DNA of 64,000 nt from Gemmatimonadota bacterium (GCA_021413975.1 JAIOPJ010000039.1:1-64000); one strand, 5' to 3'. Positions 7,889-16,241 are shown, counted from the first letter of the stretch. Translations and numbers: made by a program. Notes: generated by a model not told the origin, from the letters alone.

Positions 7889-7912
7889 GGTCCTGCGGCC
7901 GGGGGCTATACT
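7884..7912 (+). promoter_or_regulatory. sigma-70-type promoter of tRNA-Gly
   Basis: TTGTCG at 7884-7889, 17-base spacer, TATACT at 7907-7912, ending 8 bases before the tRNA, so the transcript has almost no leader. Confidence 0.65.
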
Positions 7913-7920
7913 CAGGTCAC

Positions 7921-7993
<73 letters not shown>

Positions 7994-8004
7994 CCTCGCT
8001 CCGC

Positions 8005-8041
8005 CGAACGCCCCCGGGCTCTCCGAGTCCGGGGGCGTTCG
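8005..8041. terminator. 13-bp hairpin between tRNA-Gly and chrA
   Basis: Arms 8005-8017 and 8029-8041 pair perfectly around an 11-base loop. There is no T-run. Its position between two convergent units suggests bidirectional termination. Confidence 0.7.
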
Positions 8042-8093
8042 AGTGAGGGACGATCGTGCCCGCGACGACGGGCTCGGGCTCAGCGACGCCGGC

Positions 8094-9284
8094 TCAATCG
8101 GCCAGCAGCCCGATCGACGCACCCGCGATCACGAGCCACGCCGAGTTCGCGCGCCAGTGCACGAGCGCGACGAAGGATGCGAGGAAGAGCGGCACCGCGA
8201 GCATCGGCCGCGCGAACGCCTGCGCCGCGAGCGGCACGCACACCACCGCCATGAGTGCGAGCGACGCCGCATTGAGGCCCGAGAGCGCGGCGCGCAGCAC
8301 GGGGTCATGTCGCAATCGAGCGAGCACCGGCGCGGTGAGCGCGACGAAGACGAACGCCGGCAGGAAGATGCCCAGCGTCGCCACGAGGGCGCCGCTGTTC
8401 CCCGCGAGCAGGTAGCCCACGAAGGTGGCGGTCGTGAACACCGGGCCCGGAGTGAACTGTCCGACCGCGATCGCGTCCAGCAGCTGCGACTCGGTGAGCC
8501 AGCCCAGCCGGACCACGAGGTCGGTGCGAAGGAACGCGATCAGCACGTAGCCGCTGCCGAAGAGCAGACCGCCGGCCTTGAGGAAGACGAGGAAGAGCTT
8601 CCCGAGCGAGACGGCGAGCGCGGCGGGACTGGAGGCCACTGTGATCGCGAGCGGCGGCGTGAACGGTGGGGCGACCGGTGGGGCGACCGGTGGTGCGAGC
8701 GCCATGGGCGGCCGCTCCCACGGATTCCCGCCGCGCGTGACCCGCGCATCCAGCAGGGTCACGGCCGCCGCCGCAGCGAGCACGATGAACTCGTGCACGC
8801 CGAGCAGGAGCGCCACGCCGGCCACGACCGCGACCGCGAGCGTCATCGCCGACGAGAGCGCCGTGCGCGCGAAACCCCAGAGCGCCTGCGTCACGACCGC
8901 GAGCACGACCGGCTTCACGCCGGCGAGCAGGCCGGCCATCTCCGGCAACGTGCCGTACGTGACGTAGCCCCACGCGATCAGCCAGACGATCGCCATCGCG
9001 GGCGCGATGAAGCAGGTCCCGGCGACGAGCAGCCCCCGCCAACCGGCGCGCGCATAGCCCACGTGCAGCGCGAGCTCGGTGGAGTTGGGTCCCGGGATCA
9101 ACTGCGACGCGCCGACGAGGTCGAGGAACGCCTCGCGCGACAGCCAGCCGCGCTGGCGCACGACCTCGTCCTCCATGATCGCCATGTGGGCGGCAGGTCC
9201 GCCGAACGCCGTGGAGCCGACGCGCAGGAAGAGGGCGGCGAGTGCCCGCAGGGGCTGCTCGGGTGACGGACGTGGGAGGTTCAC
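8094..9284 (-). CDS. chrA: ChrA-family chromate efflux transporter (CHR superfamily)
   Basis: 396 residues from a GTG at 9284. It has the two homologous CHR domains of the long bidomain form. The first contains STAFGGPAAHMA and GASQLIPGPNSTELA; the second contains AGGLLFGSGYVLIAFL and AVGQFTPGPVFTTATFVGYL. About ten hydrophobic helices are visible. A proline-rich linker (APPVAPPVAPPF) joins the halves and is encoded by a short tandem repeat at ~8670-8700. ChrA exports chromate, reducing its toxicity. No chrB-type regulator is adjacent. Confidence 0.9.
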   Translation of the reverse strand: MNLPRPSPEQPLRALAALFLRVGSTAFGGPAAHMAIMEDEVVRQRGWLSREAFLDLVGASQLIPGPNSTELALHVGYARAGWRGLLVAGTCFIAPAMAIVWLIAWGYVTYGTLPEMAGLLAGVKPVVLAVVTQALWGFARTALSSAMTLAVAVVAGVALLLGVHEFIVLAAAAAVTLLDARVTRGGNPWERPPMALAPPVAPPVAPPFTPPLAITVASSPAALAVSLGKLFLVFLKAGGLLFGSGYVLIAFLRTDLVVRLGWLTESQLLDAIAVGQFTPGPVFTTATFVGYLLAGNSGALVATLGIFLPAFVFVALTAPVLARLRHDPVLRAALSGLNAASLALMAVVCVPLAAQAFARPMLAVPLFLASFVALVHWRANSAWLVIAGASIGLLAD

Positions 9285-9307
9285 GTCGGGAAGTATCTGC
9301 CGATACT
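9280..9307 (+). promoter_or_regulatory. sigma-28-like promoter ahead of a small membrane protein
   Basis: GCCGATACT at 9299-9307, with a TTCACGTC-like -35 beginning 19 bases earlier at 9280. The -10 lies in an AGTATC-TGCC-GATACT inverted repeat between chrA (minus) and the gene at 9315 (plus), so regulation of chrA from the same site is possible. Confidence 0.5.
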
Positions 9308-9314
9308 CTGGACG

Positions 9315-9728
9315 ATGCGAGTCTCCGAGGCGCGCGTGCTCACCACGCCCCGCGGCACCCCTTCGGTGCCGGTGGGGACTCCCGTGCGTCCGCTCCGCGC
9401 CATCCGTGGTGAGCGGGCAGTGCCCTTGGCCCCGCGAGCGGCGCGGCTGATCCTCCTGAACGCGGTCGTCGGGATCGCCGCGCTGATCCGGCTCCTGCCT
9501 TCGCCCTGGGGCGGCATGGTGCCCGTGGCCGTGCTGGCACAGGCGGTCTGGTACCGGCACGGGGCCGCCGCGGCGTCGTTCGGGGTGCTGGCGGGCGCCG
9601 GGGCGGGGGCGGGACTGGGTCAGCTGCTCGGCATGGATGACTGGCGCCGCGCCATGGTGGCCATGCTGCTGCTCGCGTTGCCGGCGATGTTGGCCTGGCC
9701 CGCGCGCGCGGACTCAGAGCGTCGGTAG
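9315..9728 (+). CDS. small integral membrane protein, unknown function
   Basis: About 137 residues with an unstructured basic N-terminus, then three or four hydrophobic segments (RLILLNAVVGIAALIRLL, VPVAVLAQAVW, a Gly/Ala-rich stretch, MVAMLLLALPAMLAW). The start may lie further downstream. A sigma-28-like promoter lies 8 bases before the ATG, giving a very short leader. The 3' end overlaps the convergent receiver gene by 15 bases. No family is recognised. Confidence 0.55.
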   Translation: MRVSEARVLTTPRGTPSVPVGTPVRPLRAIRGERAVPLAPRAARLILLNAVVGIAALIRLLPSPWGGMVPVAVLAQAVWYRHGAAAASFGVLAGAGAGAGLGQLLGMDDWRRAMVAMLLLALPAMLAWPARADSERR

Positions 9729-10148
9729 GACCCCGAGCAGACGCTCGACCTCGACCCGCAGTGCCTGGATGCGGAGCGGCTTGGGCACGAAGCCGTTCAC
9801 CGAACTCATGAGCTCGGCGATGCGCTGCTCGGTGCCGCGCAGGTCCCCCGACATGAGCAGGATGAGCACCGGCGGCACGCGTCGCTTGACCTCGGCGATC
9901 AGGACCTCGATCGGCGGTCCGGGCATCTGCACGTCCGAGACGATCAACGAGACCTCGTCGCCGCGCGAGCGCCAGTGGACGAGCGCCGAGGGGACGTCGC
10001 TCGCGCTGAGGACCTCGTACCCGAGGCGCTCGAACGCGAGGGCGAACGCGCGCAACAACGACTGCTCATCCTCGACGATGAGCAGGCAATGCGTTCGCGC
10101 TCCCACCGGTGAGTCAGGCGACACTGGACCTGGGTTGCTGGGGGGCAT
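9714..10148 (-). CDS. single-domain response regulator (REC)
   Basis: 144 residues: a ~20-residue lead-in, then one receiver domain with the acidic pair in LLIVEDE, acceptor Asp in IVSDVQMPG, Ser in LMSGD and Lys in VPKPL. No output domain. It follows motB by 30 bases, so it is probably cotranscribed with motAB from the sigma-28 promoter; a motility or chemotaxis role (CheY-like) is inferred from context. It matters because the other cheY-like sequence here (47740-47879) is only a fragment. Confidence 0.85.
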   Translation of the reverse strand: MPPSNPGPVSPDSPVGARTHCLLIVEDEQSLLRAFALAFERLGYEVLSASDVPSALVHWRSRGDEVSLIVSDVQMPGPPIEVLIAEVKRRVPPVLILLMSGDLRGTEQRIAELMSSVNGFVPKPLRIQALRVEVERLLGVLPTL

Positions 10149-10178
10149 TCAATGATCGACGAGTCGGCGACGCCGTGG

Positions 10179-11012
10179 TCACGGTGCGGGACCGGCTGCG
10201 ACGGCGGCCCCTTCGGCCGTCGCGACCGTGGCGGCCGGCGTCCGGAAAGGTAGCAGGATGGAAATACGCCGGTTCCTGGGGTCATTCGGGAAGTCGGCGA
10301 TCTTGGGCGCGCGGTCGGCGAAGCCACGCACCGAGACGACGCGTCCGCCGTCGACACCCTGCGTCTGCAGTGCCCGGCGCGCGGCGTTCGCGCGGTCGGC
10401 CGAGAGTTCCCAGTTGGAGTATCCGCCGGGCCGCATGAGCGGCACGCCGTCGGTGTGCCCCTCGATGATGACGTTGTTCGGCAGCGGCGCGATCTCGGCG
10501 CCGAGGAAGGCGAGCGCCCGCAGCATCGGTTCGGTCATGACCGCGGAGCCCGAGGCGAAGGTGGCGTCGCCGACCAGGCCCTCCCCGAACTCGACCCGGA
10601 GTCCCTCCGGCGAGAGGGAGACGCTCACGTTCTCGCTGAAGCCCGCGAGCGTGCTGTCCCTGAAGGCCTGCTGGAGTCGCTGCGCGGCGGAGGCCATGGC
10701 GGTCTCCTCCGCCAGGCGCGCGGGCATGGGTGTCTCGCGACGGCCGAGTACCGGCGTGTTCCCCGAGCCCATGGGACTCGAGCCCGAGCCGTAGCCCTTC
10801 TTGAATCCGACGGGGTTCGCGAAGTAGCCCTCGATGGAGTCCTTGGCCTGGTCGTCCATGCCGACGATCCACATGACCATGAAGAAGGCCATCATCGCGG
10901 TGACGAAGTCGGCGTACGCGACCTTCCAGGAGCCGCCGTGATGGCCGCCGCCATGGCCGGCGACCTTCTTCTTGATGATGATCTTCTTCTGGTCCTTCGC
11001 GCCGGGAGGCAT
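10179..11012 (-). CDS. motB: flagellar motor stator protein MotB
   Basis: 277 residues. The basic, His/Gly-rich N-terminus (IIIKKKVAGHGGGHHGG) leads into the single membrane helix AYADFVTAMMAFFMVMWIV, with the proton-binding Asp in YADF. The plug/linker follows, then an OmpA-like peptidoglycan-binding domain (IIEGHTDGVPL, LSADRANAARRAL, GFADRAP, RRISILL). It binds peptidoglycan and, with MotA, forms the ion channel that drives the rotor. It starts 6 bases after motA. Confidence 0.95.
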   Translation of the reverse strand: MPPGAKDQKKIIIKKKVAGHGGGHHGGSWKVAYADFVTAMMAFFMVMWIVGMDDQAKDSIEGYFANPVGFKKGYGSGSSPMGSGNTPVLGRRETPMPARLAEETAMASAAQRLQQAFRDSTLAGFSENVSVSLSPEGLRVEFGEGLVGDATFASGSAVMTEPMLRALAFLGAEIAPLPNNVIIEGHTDGVPLMRPGGYSNWELSADRANAARRALQTQGVDGGRVVSVRGFADRAPKIADFPNDPRNRRISILLPFRTPAATVATAEGAAVAAGPAP

Positions 11013-11018
11013 GGAGGG

Positions 11019-11885
11019 CTACGCGGTCTGGGTCTTGGCGCTCTTCATGAGCCCCTCGAGCTTGCTGAAGCTGGGGCGCACGTGCGGCTCGAGGGTGCGG
11101 CGCGCGGCCTCGGTCGTCTGCTTGGGGGCGTCACCGCGGGCGAAGGCGAGCAGCGCGGCGCGCAGGACCTGCAGATAGGCGTGCTCCGAGGCGAGCCGCG
11201 ACTCGACGGCCGAGGCGAGGGGGCCGATGACGCCATAGGCGAGCAGGATGCCGAGGAAGGTCCCGACGAGGGCCGCCGCGACCTTCTCGCCGATCTCCGA
11301 GGCGGCACCGCCGATCGACTGCATGGTGATGACGACGCCGAGCACGGCGGCGACGATGCCGAACGCGGGCATGGCATCGCCGATCTTGTTGATCGCCGCC
11401 GGGATGAGGGCCTCCTCCGCATGGTGCTTGTCGAGGTCGGCGTCGAGGACGTCGGCGAGGTGATGGTCCTCGATCGCGCCGGACGAGAGTGACTTGAGCG
11501 TGTCGGTGAAGAAGTCGACGGCGTGATGGTTCTTGAGGAAGAAGGGGTACTTCTTGAAGACCGCGCTCTTCTCGGGCTCCTCGATGTGCTGGTCGAGTCC
11601 CACCAGTCCGTCGCGGGCCGCGATCTGCATCATCTCGTAGATCATCTGCAGGAGCTCGGCGTAGACCTGCGGGGTATAGGGGTTGGGCTTGAGGAGTGCG
11701 AGCAAGCGTGCCACACTCCCCTTGATGACGGGTGTGGTGTTGCTCACGACGAACGCGCCGGCCCCGGCGCCTCCGATGATGAGGAACTCCGACCACTGCA
11801 GCAGCACGCCGACCTGGCCGTGGTGCAGTGTGTAGCCGCCGAGGATGCTGGCGAAGAGGATGACGAAGCCGCCGACGACTTGCAC
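11019..11885 (-). CDS. motA: flagellar motor stator protein MotA
   Basis: 288 residues from a GTG at 11885. Four membrane segments are visible: near the N-terminus, around IIGGAGAGAFVVS, and the C-terminal pair MPAFGIVAAVLGVVITM and VGTFLGILLAYGVIGPLA. The large cytoplasmic loop with KYPFFLKNHHAVDFFTDTLKS is where rotor contacts lie. It forms the stator with MotB. A sigma-28-like promoter lies 67 bases upstream. Confidence 0.95.
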   Translation of the reverse strand: MQVVGGFVILFASILGGYTLHHGQVGVLLQWSEFLIIGGAGAGAFVVSNTTPVIKGSVARLLALLKPNPYTPQVYAELLQMIYEMMQIAARDGLVGLDQHIEEPEKSAVFKKYPFFLKNHHAVDFFTDTLKSLSSGAIEDHHLADVLDADLDKHHAEEALIPAAINKIGDAMPAFGIVAAVLGVVITMQSIGGAASEIGEKVAAALVGTFLGILLAYGVIGPLASAVESRLASEHAYLQVLRAALLAFARGDAPKQTTEAARRTLEPHVRPSFSKLEGLMKSAKTQTA

Positions 11886-11951
11886 AGGATCCCGGTAGGG
11901 TTGCAGGAAGGACGCGCACGACCGCGCTCAGGCGGTGGTGCCGACATCTCC

Positions 11952-11979
11952 AGTATCGGCCTCCAAGGGGGAAAGGTGA
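11952..11979 (-). promoter_or_regulatory. sigma-28-like promoter of motA-motB
   Basis: On the minus strand: TCACCTTT (11979-11972), 11 further bases, then GCCGATACT (11960-11952). It is 67 bases upstream of the motA GTG and overlaps the ribosome site and start of the divergent gene at 11976. Confidence 0.7.
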
Positions 11980-12503
11980 CCGAGGATCGCGCCAAGGACG
12001 GGACGGTGACACTGGTGATGCGCGGGCTGCTGCACGAGCTCGCGAACCTCGCCACGGCGGCCGACGGGGTGCAGTCGGCGCTCCGTCACGACGGCACGGC
12101 GGCGCTGCCGCGCGCACAGGAGGACCTGGCGTCGGCGGTCGACCGGCTCTTCGCGTTGCACGGCGACCTGCGCTCGCTGCTCCCCGATCGCGAGGGTCCC
12201 GCCCCGCTCGATCCGCGCGCGCTCGGCGCCGACGTCGCGCGTCTGCTCGCGTGGCACGTGGAACGACCGGCCACCGTGACGATCGACGAGGGGAGTGTGC
12301 CTCCGATCCTGGCCGAGGCGTGGCTCGCACGCCGTCAGTTGCTCGAGGCCGTGGACTCCGCGTTGGGGTCGGCGACGACCTTCCGTTTCGCCTTTCGCGT
12401 GGACGGTGATCTGGTGGTCGCGGTGTCGGACGACGGCACCGCGCTCTGGTCGGCGACGTCGCTGGCCGCCGCACGGCGCCGGGAGCGCGACGCAGCGGGT
12501 TGA
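11976..12503 (+). CDS. orphan histidine-kinase-core-like protein (DHp plus degenerate ATPase-like domain)
   Basis: 175 residues from a GTG at 11976 preceded by GGGGGAAAG. The N-terminal LLHELANLATAADGV resembles a dimerisation/phosphotransfer helix with a candidate His in LLHEL. The C-terminal half resembles an HK ATPase fold stripped of its G boxes. This layout recalls ChpT-type phosphotransferases, though that is a structural guess. It is divergent from motA, and its last 169 bases overlap the tail of csrA on the other strand. Confidence 0.55.
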   Translation: MTEDRAKDGTVTLVMRGLLHELANLATAADGVQSALRHDGTAALPRAQEDLASAVDRLFALHGDLRSLLPDREGPAPLDPRALGADVARLLAWHVERPATVTIDEGSVPPILAEAWLARRQLLEAVDSALGSATTFRFAFRVDGDLVVAVSDDGTALWSATSLAAARRRERDAAG

Positions 12504-12721
12504 ACGGGACCTATCCCGAGCCGCGCCAATGCCTCCGGCGTGGCGACCGCGGCCACGGTCCCCGCGATGATGTCGTCCACGATCTCCTGCCGGAGGATGT
12601 TGACCTCCGGCGGCGCCTCGATGCCGAGCCGCACCTGCCCCCGTTCGGTGGCGATCACGATGACGCGGATCCCGCCGTCGAGGAGGATCGCCTCGCCGGC
12701 GCGCCGGGTGAGGATGAGCAT
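12335..12721 (-). CDS. csrA: carbon storage regulator CsrA with a long C-terminal extension
   Basis: 128 residues. Residues 1-~70 are canonical CsrA (MLILTRRAGEAILL, RGQVRLGIEAP, VNILRQEI). CsrA dimers bind GGA motifs in mRNA hairpins and block translation; in Bacillus the target is flagellin mRNA and FliW is the antagonist. Residues ~75-128 form a Ser/Arg/Lys-rich tail not usual for the family; its DNA overlaps the convergent gene ending at 12503. It is 18 bases after flgK, so it is probably expressed with flgN-flgK. FliW is encoded at 41898. Confidence 0.93.
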   Translation of the reverse strand: MLILTRRAGEAILLDGGIRVIVIATERGQVRLGIEAPPEVNILRQEIVDDIIAGTVAAVATPEALARLGIGPVQPAASRSRRRAAASDVADQSAVPSSDTATTRSPSTRKAKRKVVADPNAESTASSN

Positions 12722-12739
12722 GGTCGCGCCGGTCGCCGA

Positions 12740-14173
12740 TCAGCGGATGTCGAGCAACGACTGCGACATCGTCTCGGCGATGGAGATCAGCCGCGCGGCG
12801 GCCGCATAGCTCTGCTGGAACTTGATGAGCCGGACGAGTTCCTCGTCGACCGACACGCCCGACACCGACTGCCGGCGCGAGTCGGACTGCTCCGCGATCG
12901 CCGCGTCGACGTCGGCCGCGTCGGAGGCGCTGCGCGTCGTGAAGGCGACGTCGGTGGTGATCCGCTGCAGGAACGCGCTGGAGGACTCGCTCACGCGCGG
13001 CGACCCGTCGGCGTTCGTGAAGCTCACGGCGGCCGTGCGCAGCCCGGCGAGCTGGAGCGCGACGCTGCCGTCTCCCGGGCCGGTCGCGGCCGCGTCGGAC
13101 GCGGCGATCGCGTTCGATGACGTCGCGACGGCACTGTCGAGCCGGATGCCGCGTGCGGTGCGGAGGGGATCGGTCTCGGGCGTGAAGGTGGCGTCGCTCG
13201 CGAAGAAGTCGCCGGCGGGGGCCGACACCGGCGGCGTGCCCGACCAGGTCACACCCTGCCGATGGATCGCGTTCACACCGTCGACGACGCCGCGGGCGAA
13301 GGCGTCGAGGTCCTTCTGCATCGTGGGGATGTCGACGACCGAGAGTCGCCGCAACGCGCCGAGTTCGCCGCCGATCTGGACGGGCCGCGTCGTCAGGTTC
13401 GCGCGCGTGACCTCGGTGACGCCGCTGAGCGTGGTGGCGCTGAGCGGCTGCACCTGCGTCCCGTCCACGAGCGTGAGCCCGCCGAGCAGGAAGCCGACGC
13501 TGCCGTTGTCGGCCTCGATGACCTCACCGCCCGTGAGCTCCACGAGCCGGTCGATCCGGGTGTCGCGCGCGTCGCGCAGCGTGTTCGCGCTGTGGCCCCC
13601 GGACTCCTGCGCGACGATCTCCTTGTTGAGACCGGCGACCTCGTTCGCGAGCGCGTTCACCTCGTCGACCGACGAGGTCATGCGCAGGCGCGTCTCCGCC
13701 TGCATCGCGTCCAGCTGCTCCGACGCGCGGTTCAGCTGCTGCGCGACCTGTGCGCCGGTCTCCTGCACCGCGCCCCGCACGCCGCTCGCGGTGGGACGCG
13801 TGGCGAGGTCGCTCCATGCCGAGTGGAACGCGTCGAGCGCCGCCGCCAGGCGATTGTCCCCCGGCTCGCCGAGGATGGTCTCCATCCGTTTGAGCGTCTC
13901 GGCACGCATCCGTCCCCCGGCGGCATCGCCGGCGGCGCGCCGATAGGATGCGTCGAGGAAGACGTCGCGCGCGCGCGAGGAGCCCGTGATGCGGACGCCG
14001 GAACCGAACTCGCCGCTGGGGAAGCGGATCGGCTGCTCGCCCGCGAGGTCGACACGCTGGCGCGAATAGCCCTCGGTCTGCGCGTTGGCGATGTTGTTCG
14101 ACGAGACTTCGACCGCCCGCTGCGAGGCGATCAGTCCGGAGCGGGCCGTGTTGAGGATCGAGCCGATGGACAT
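12740..14173 (-). CDS. flgK: flagellar hook-associated protein 1 (hook-filament junction)
   Basis: 477 residues. The N-terminus (LNTARSGLIASQRAVEVSSNNIANAQTEGYSRQRVDL) is the signature of FlgK, and the C-terminus (VSVDEELVRLIKFQQSYAAAARLISIAETM) is the matching coiled coil. The middle third is variable. It forms the first junction ring between hook and filament and is exported late with its chaperone FlgN, encoded immediately upstream. Confidence 0.96.
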   Translation of the reverse strand: MSIGSILNTARSGLIASQRAVEVSSNNIANAQTEGYSRQRVDLAGEQPIRFPSGEFGSGVRITGSSRARDVFLDASYRRAAGDAAGGRMRAETLKRMETILGEPGDNRLAAALDAFHSAWSDLATRPTASGVRGAVQETGAQVAQQLNRASEQLDAMQAETRLRMTSSVDEVNALANEVAGLNKEIVAQESGGHSANTLRDARDTRIDRLVELTGGEVIEADNGSVGFLLGGLTLVDGTQVQPLSATTLSGVTEVTRANLTTRPVQIGGELGALRRLSVVDIPTMQKDLDAFARGVVDGVNAIHRQGVTWSGTPPVSAPAGDFFASDATFTPETDPLRTARGIRLDSAVATSSNAIAASDAAATGPGDGSVALQLAGLRTAAVSFTNADGSPRVSESSSAFLQRITTDVAFTTRSASDAADVDAAIAEQSDSRRQSVSGVSVDEELVRLIKFQQSYAAAARLISIAETMSQSLLDIR

Positions 14174-14176
14174 CGG

Positions 14177-14731
14177 TCAGCCCCTCAGGTCCATGAGACG
14201 CGGCCCGACGGCCGAGGCGGCGACGGCGGCGGCGTTCGGCGCCGTGCGGTTCGCGGTCGGATACGCCTGCGTGGCCGCGCCGGCGCCCGTGAGCAGCCGG
14301 AAGAAGGCATCGCCCGACGACATCGCGGCCTGGAGCAGCTTTCGGTTCTGGTCGACCGCCCTGACGAGGCGGCGGGCGGCCGAACGCAGGTCATCGCTCG
14401 CGAGCCGTTCGGCGTCGCTGAGCGGCGTGCCGATCGCCTGACCGAGGTCCTCGATGCTGCCCTCGCCGCCGCCGCAGGCCACGATCACCACGCTGCGCCG
14501 CCGCGTGCGCGCCTCACGGTACGCACCGAGGAGACGGTGGGCCGCGAAGACCGAGTCGTTGACGGCATCGATGTCGTCGCGCGCGACCGCGCTCCGTTGC
14601 CGCTCGAGGGTCAGCACCAGATCCTCGAGCACGGCATGCTCGTCGCGCAGCGCGCGGACGAGATGACCGGGCGCGAGGGTCCCTGCGCGTGCGGCGGAAG
14701 ACGACATCGGGACGGCGGCGGGGGTCGACAT
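14177..14731 (-). CDS. flgN: FlgN-like chaperone for FlgK/FlgL
   Basis: 184 residues, mostly helical. It contains LVRALRDEHAVLEDLVLTLERQRSAVARDDIDAV, the FlgN-type N-terminal helices, and ends with an Ala-rich tail. Sequence identity to FlgN is weak and the call rests on position (directly before flgK, after flgJ), size and helical pattern. A sigma-28-like promoter 30 bases upstream would start an flgN-flgK-csrA unit. Confidence 0.75.
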   Translation of the reverse strand: MSTPAAVPMSSSAARAGTLAPGHLVRALRDEHAVLEDLVLTLERQRSAVARDDIDAVNDSVFAAHRLLGAYREARTRRRSVVIVACGGGEGSIEDLGQAIGTPLSDAERLASDDLRSAARRLVRAVDQNRKLLQAAMSSGDAFFRLLTGAGAATQAYPTANRTAPNAAAVAASAVGPRLMDLRG

Positions 14732-14751
14732 GATCGGAGGCGGGGAGGGGC

Positions 14752-15096
14752 CTATCGGACAGTATCGGCCGGTGGGCCGAGACGTTCACGGAGGGACTCG
14801 AAGAGGGAGGTGGAGAGATCGCGCGGACCGTTGTCCCGGCGGGCGACGTCCCCGGCGATGTGCTCGTCGAGCATCGAGCTGAACATGTCCTCGCCGGGAC
14901 CGCGCTCCATGAGGCCGTCGGTGGGGACCGACGCGCGCATGGCCTGGAAGAGCTGCTGCACGAAGAGACCCTCCATGGAGTCGGCCGACTTCTTGAGCGC
15001 GAGTTCGTCCGCGGCGCGGCCGCGCGCCACCGGGGCCGCCGCCTTGGCGCCGGCGATGCGGGACGGGGGATCGGAGGGACCGATGCGGATGCTCAT
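14752..15096 (-). CDS. flgJ: FlgJ-type rod-binding protein without muramidase domain
   Basis: 114 residues. The ATG at 15096 overlaps the flgI stop (ATGA). It has the rod-binding core (MEGLFVQQLFQAMRASVP, GEDMFSSMLDEHIAGDVA). The C-terminal glucosaminidase domain of enterobacterial FlgJ is absent, as in many phyla, so another enzyme must open the peptidoglycan for the rod; the M15-like domain in FliK is a candidate. The sigma-28 site for flgN overlaps its 3' end. Confidence 0.88.
   Translation of the reverse strand: MSIRIGPSDPPSRIAGAKAAAPVARGRAADELALKKSADSMEGLFVQQLFQAMRASVPTDGLMERGPGEDMFSSMLDEHIAGDVARRDNGPRDLSTSLFESLRERLGPPADTVR
14761..14788 (-). promoter_or_regulatory. sigma-28-like promoter of flgN-flgK-csrA
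   Basis: On the minus strand: TGAACGTC (14788-14781), then GCCGATACT (14769-14761) at the constant 19-base offset. It is 30 bases upstream of the flgN start and lies within the end of flgJ. Confidence 0.7.
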
Positions 15097-16241
15097 CGGA
15101 CGACGACCTCGACGGAGAGCGCGCCCACGGCGCGGAGTGCGAGCAGGATGGCGCTCACGTCGCTCGGCTGCGCGTCCACGGCGCGCAGTGCCGCGGTGAC
15201 CTCGAGCACCGAGGTGCCCACGGGGAGACGCAGCGCGATGCCGCCGTCCGTCGGCGGCGACGAGGAGTCGCGTGGCGCGGCGGCACCGGCCGCGGCGGCA
15301 CCGGCCGCGACGGGGCCGGTGATCGACAACTGGATGCGCCCCTGCCGCACGACCGCGGCGCCGACGGCCGCATCGCCACCGGCGACCACCAGGCCGCTGC
15401 GCGCGTCGAGGAAGATGGCATTGCGCTGCGAGGGCCGGATGCGCAGGTCGCGCACCTTGCCGATCGCCTCGGCCTTCTCGTCGGTGGTGCCGGCGAGTTC
15501 GAGCGCGACCGCGCCGGGATCCTCGACCTTGGCCTTGCCGGCGCCGAGCGCGGAGTTGATCGCCGCGGCGATGCGTTGCGCGGTGGCGAGGTCCGGTTCC
15601 TTCAGCCAGAGCTTCGTCGCGAGGGCGACGGTGGGGCGGGGGAGGTCGGCCTCGAGCACGCCACCGTCGGGGATGACGGCGTGATTCACCTGCGAGACGG
15701 AGCGACTGCGCCACCGCACGTTGGTGAGGCCGCCGTCGGTGGCCGCGGCATCGTCGATCATCAACGAGCCTTGCGCGGTGGCGAAGGCCGGGCCGTTCGG
15801 ACCCGCGACGAGCGGCGTGACCCAGAGGACGCCGCCGCGCAGCGACCTCGCGTCGCCGAGCGCCGAGACGTGCGTGACGAACCGGCCGCCCGGCCGCAGG
15901 TAGGGCGAGACCTCGGCGGTGACGAGCACCACCGCGACGTTCGCGGTGCGCAGCATCTCCGGCGGGACGGACAGATCGAAGCGCCGGAGGAGATTCACGA
16001 CGGCCTGGACCGTCATGCCGCCGTCGCGCGTGGACATGGAACGATCCCCGGTGCCGTCGAGTCCGACCACGAGGCCGTAGCCCACGAGTCGCTGCGGCAC
16101 GGCCGAGCCCTCGATGGTGAGGTCGGCGATGCGCAACTCCTGCGCGCCGAGCGCCTGCGCGCGCGTCCGCACGAGCGGCGCCGCCGCGAGAGCGAAGAAC
16201 GCGAGCGCGTGGATGAGGCCGAGTCCGTCGCGGGTCCTCAT
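15093..16241 (-). CDS. flgI: flagellar P-ring protein FlgI
   Basis: 382 residues with an N-terminal signal peptide (ALAFFALAAAPLVRTRAQA) and the FlgI core (LVGYGLVVGLDGTGDRS, the conserved NVAVVLVTAEVSPYLRPGGRFVTHVSALGDA and GGVLWVTPL blocks). FlgI polymerises around the rod in the peptidoglycan layer. ATGA overlaps couple it to flgH and flgJ. Its usual periplasmic chaperone FlgA is not encoded in this window. Confidence 0.96.
   Translation of the reverse strand: MRTRDGLGLIHALAFFALAAAPLVRTRAQALGAQELRIADLTIEGSAVPQRLVGYGLVVGLDGTGDRSMSTRDGGMTVQAVVNLLRRFDLSVPPEMLRTANVAVVLVTAEVSPYLRPGGRFVTHVSALGDARSLRGGVLWVTPLVAGPNGPAFATAQGSLMIDDAAATDGGLTNVRWRSRSVSQVNHAVIPDGGVLEADLPRPTVALATKLWLKEPDLATAQRIAAAINSALGAGKAKVEDPGAVALELAGTTDEKAEAIGKVRDLRIRPSQRNAIFLDARSGLVVAGGDAAVGAAVVRQGRIQLSITGPVAAGAAAAGAAAPRDSSSPPTDGGIALRLPVGTSVLEVTAALRAVDAQPSDVSAILLALRAVGALSVEVVVR

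Noticed and set aside
8664-8705. Tandem repeat as a CRISPR-like or regulatory array
   Set aside because: It lies inside chrA and encodes a Pro/Val/Ala linker in frame; ordinary low-complexity coding sequence.
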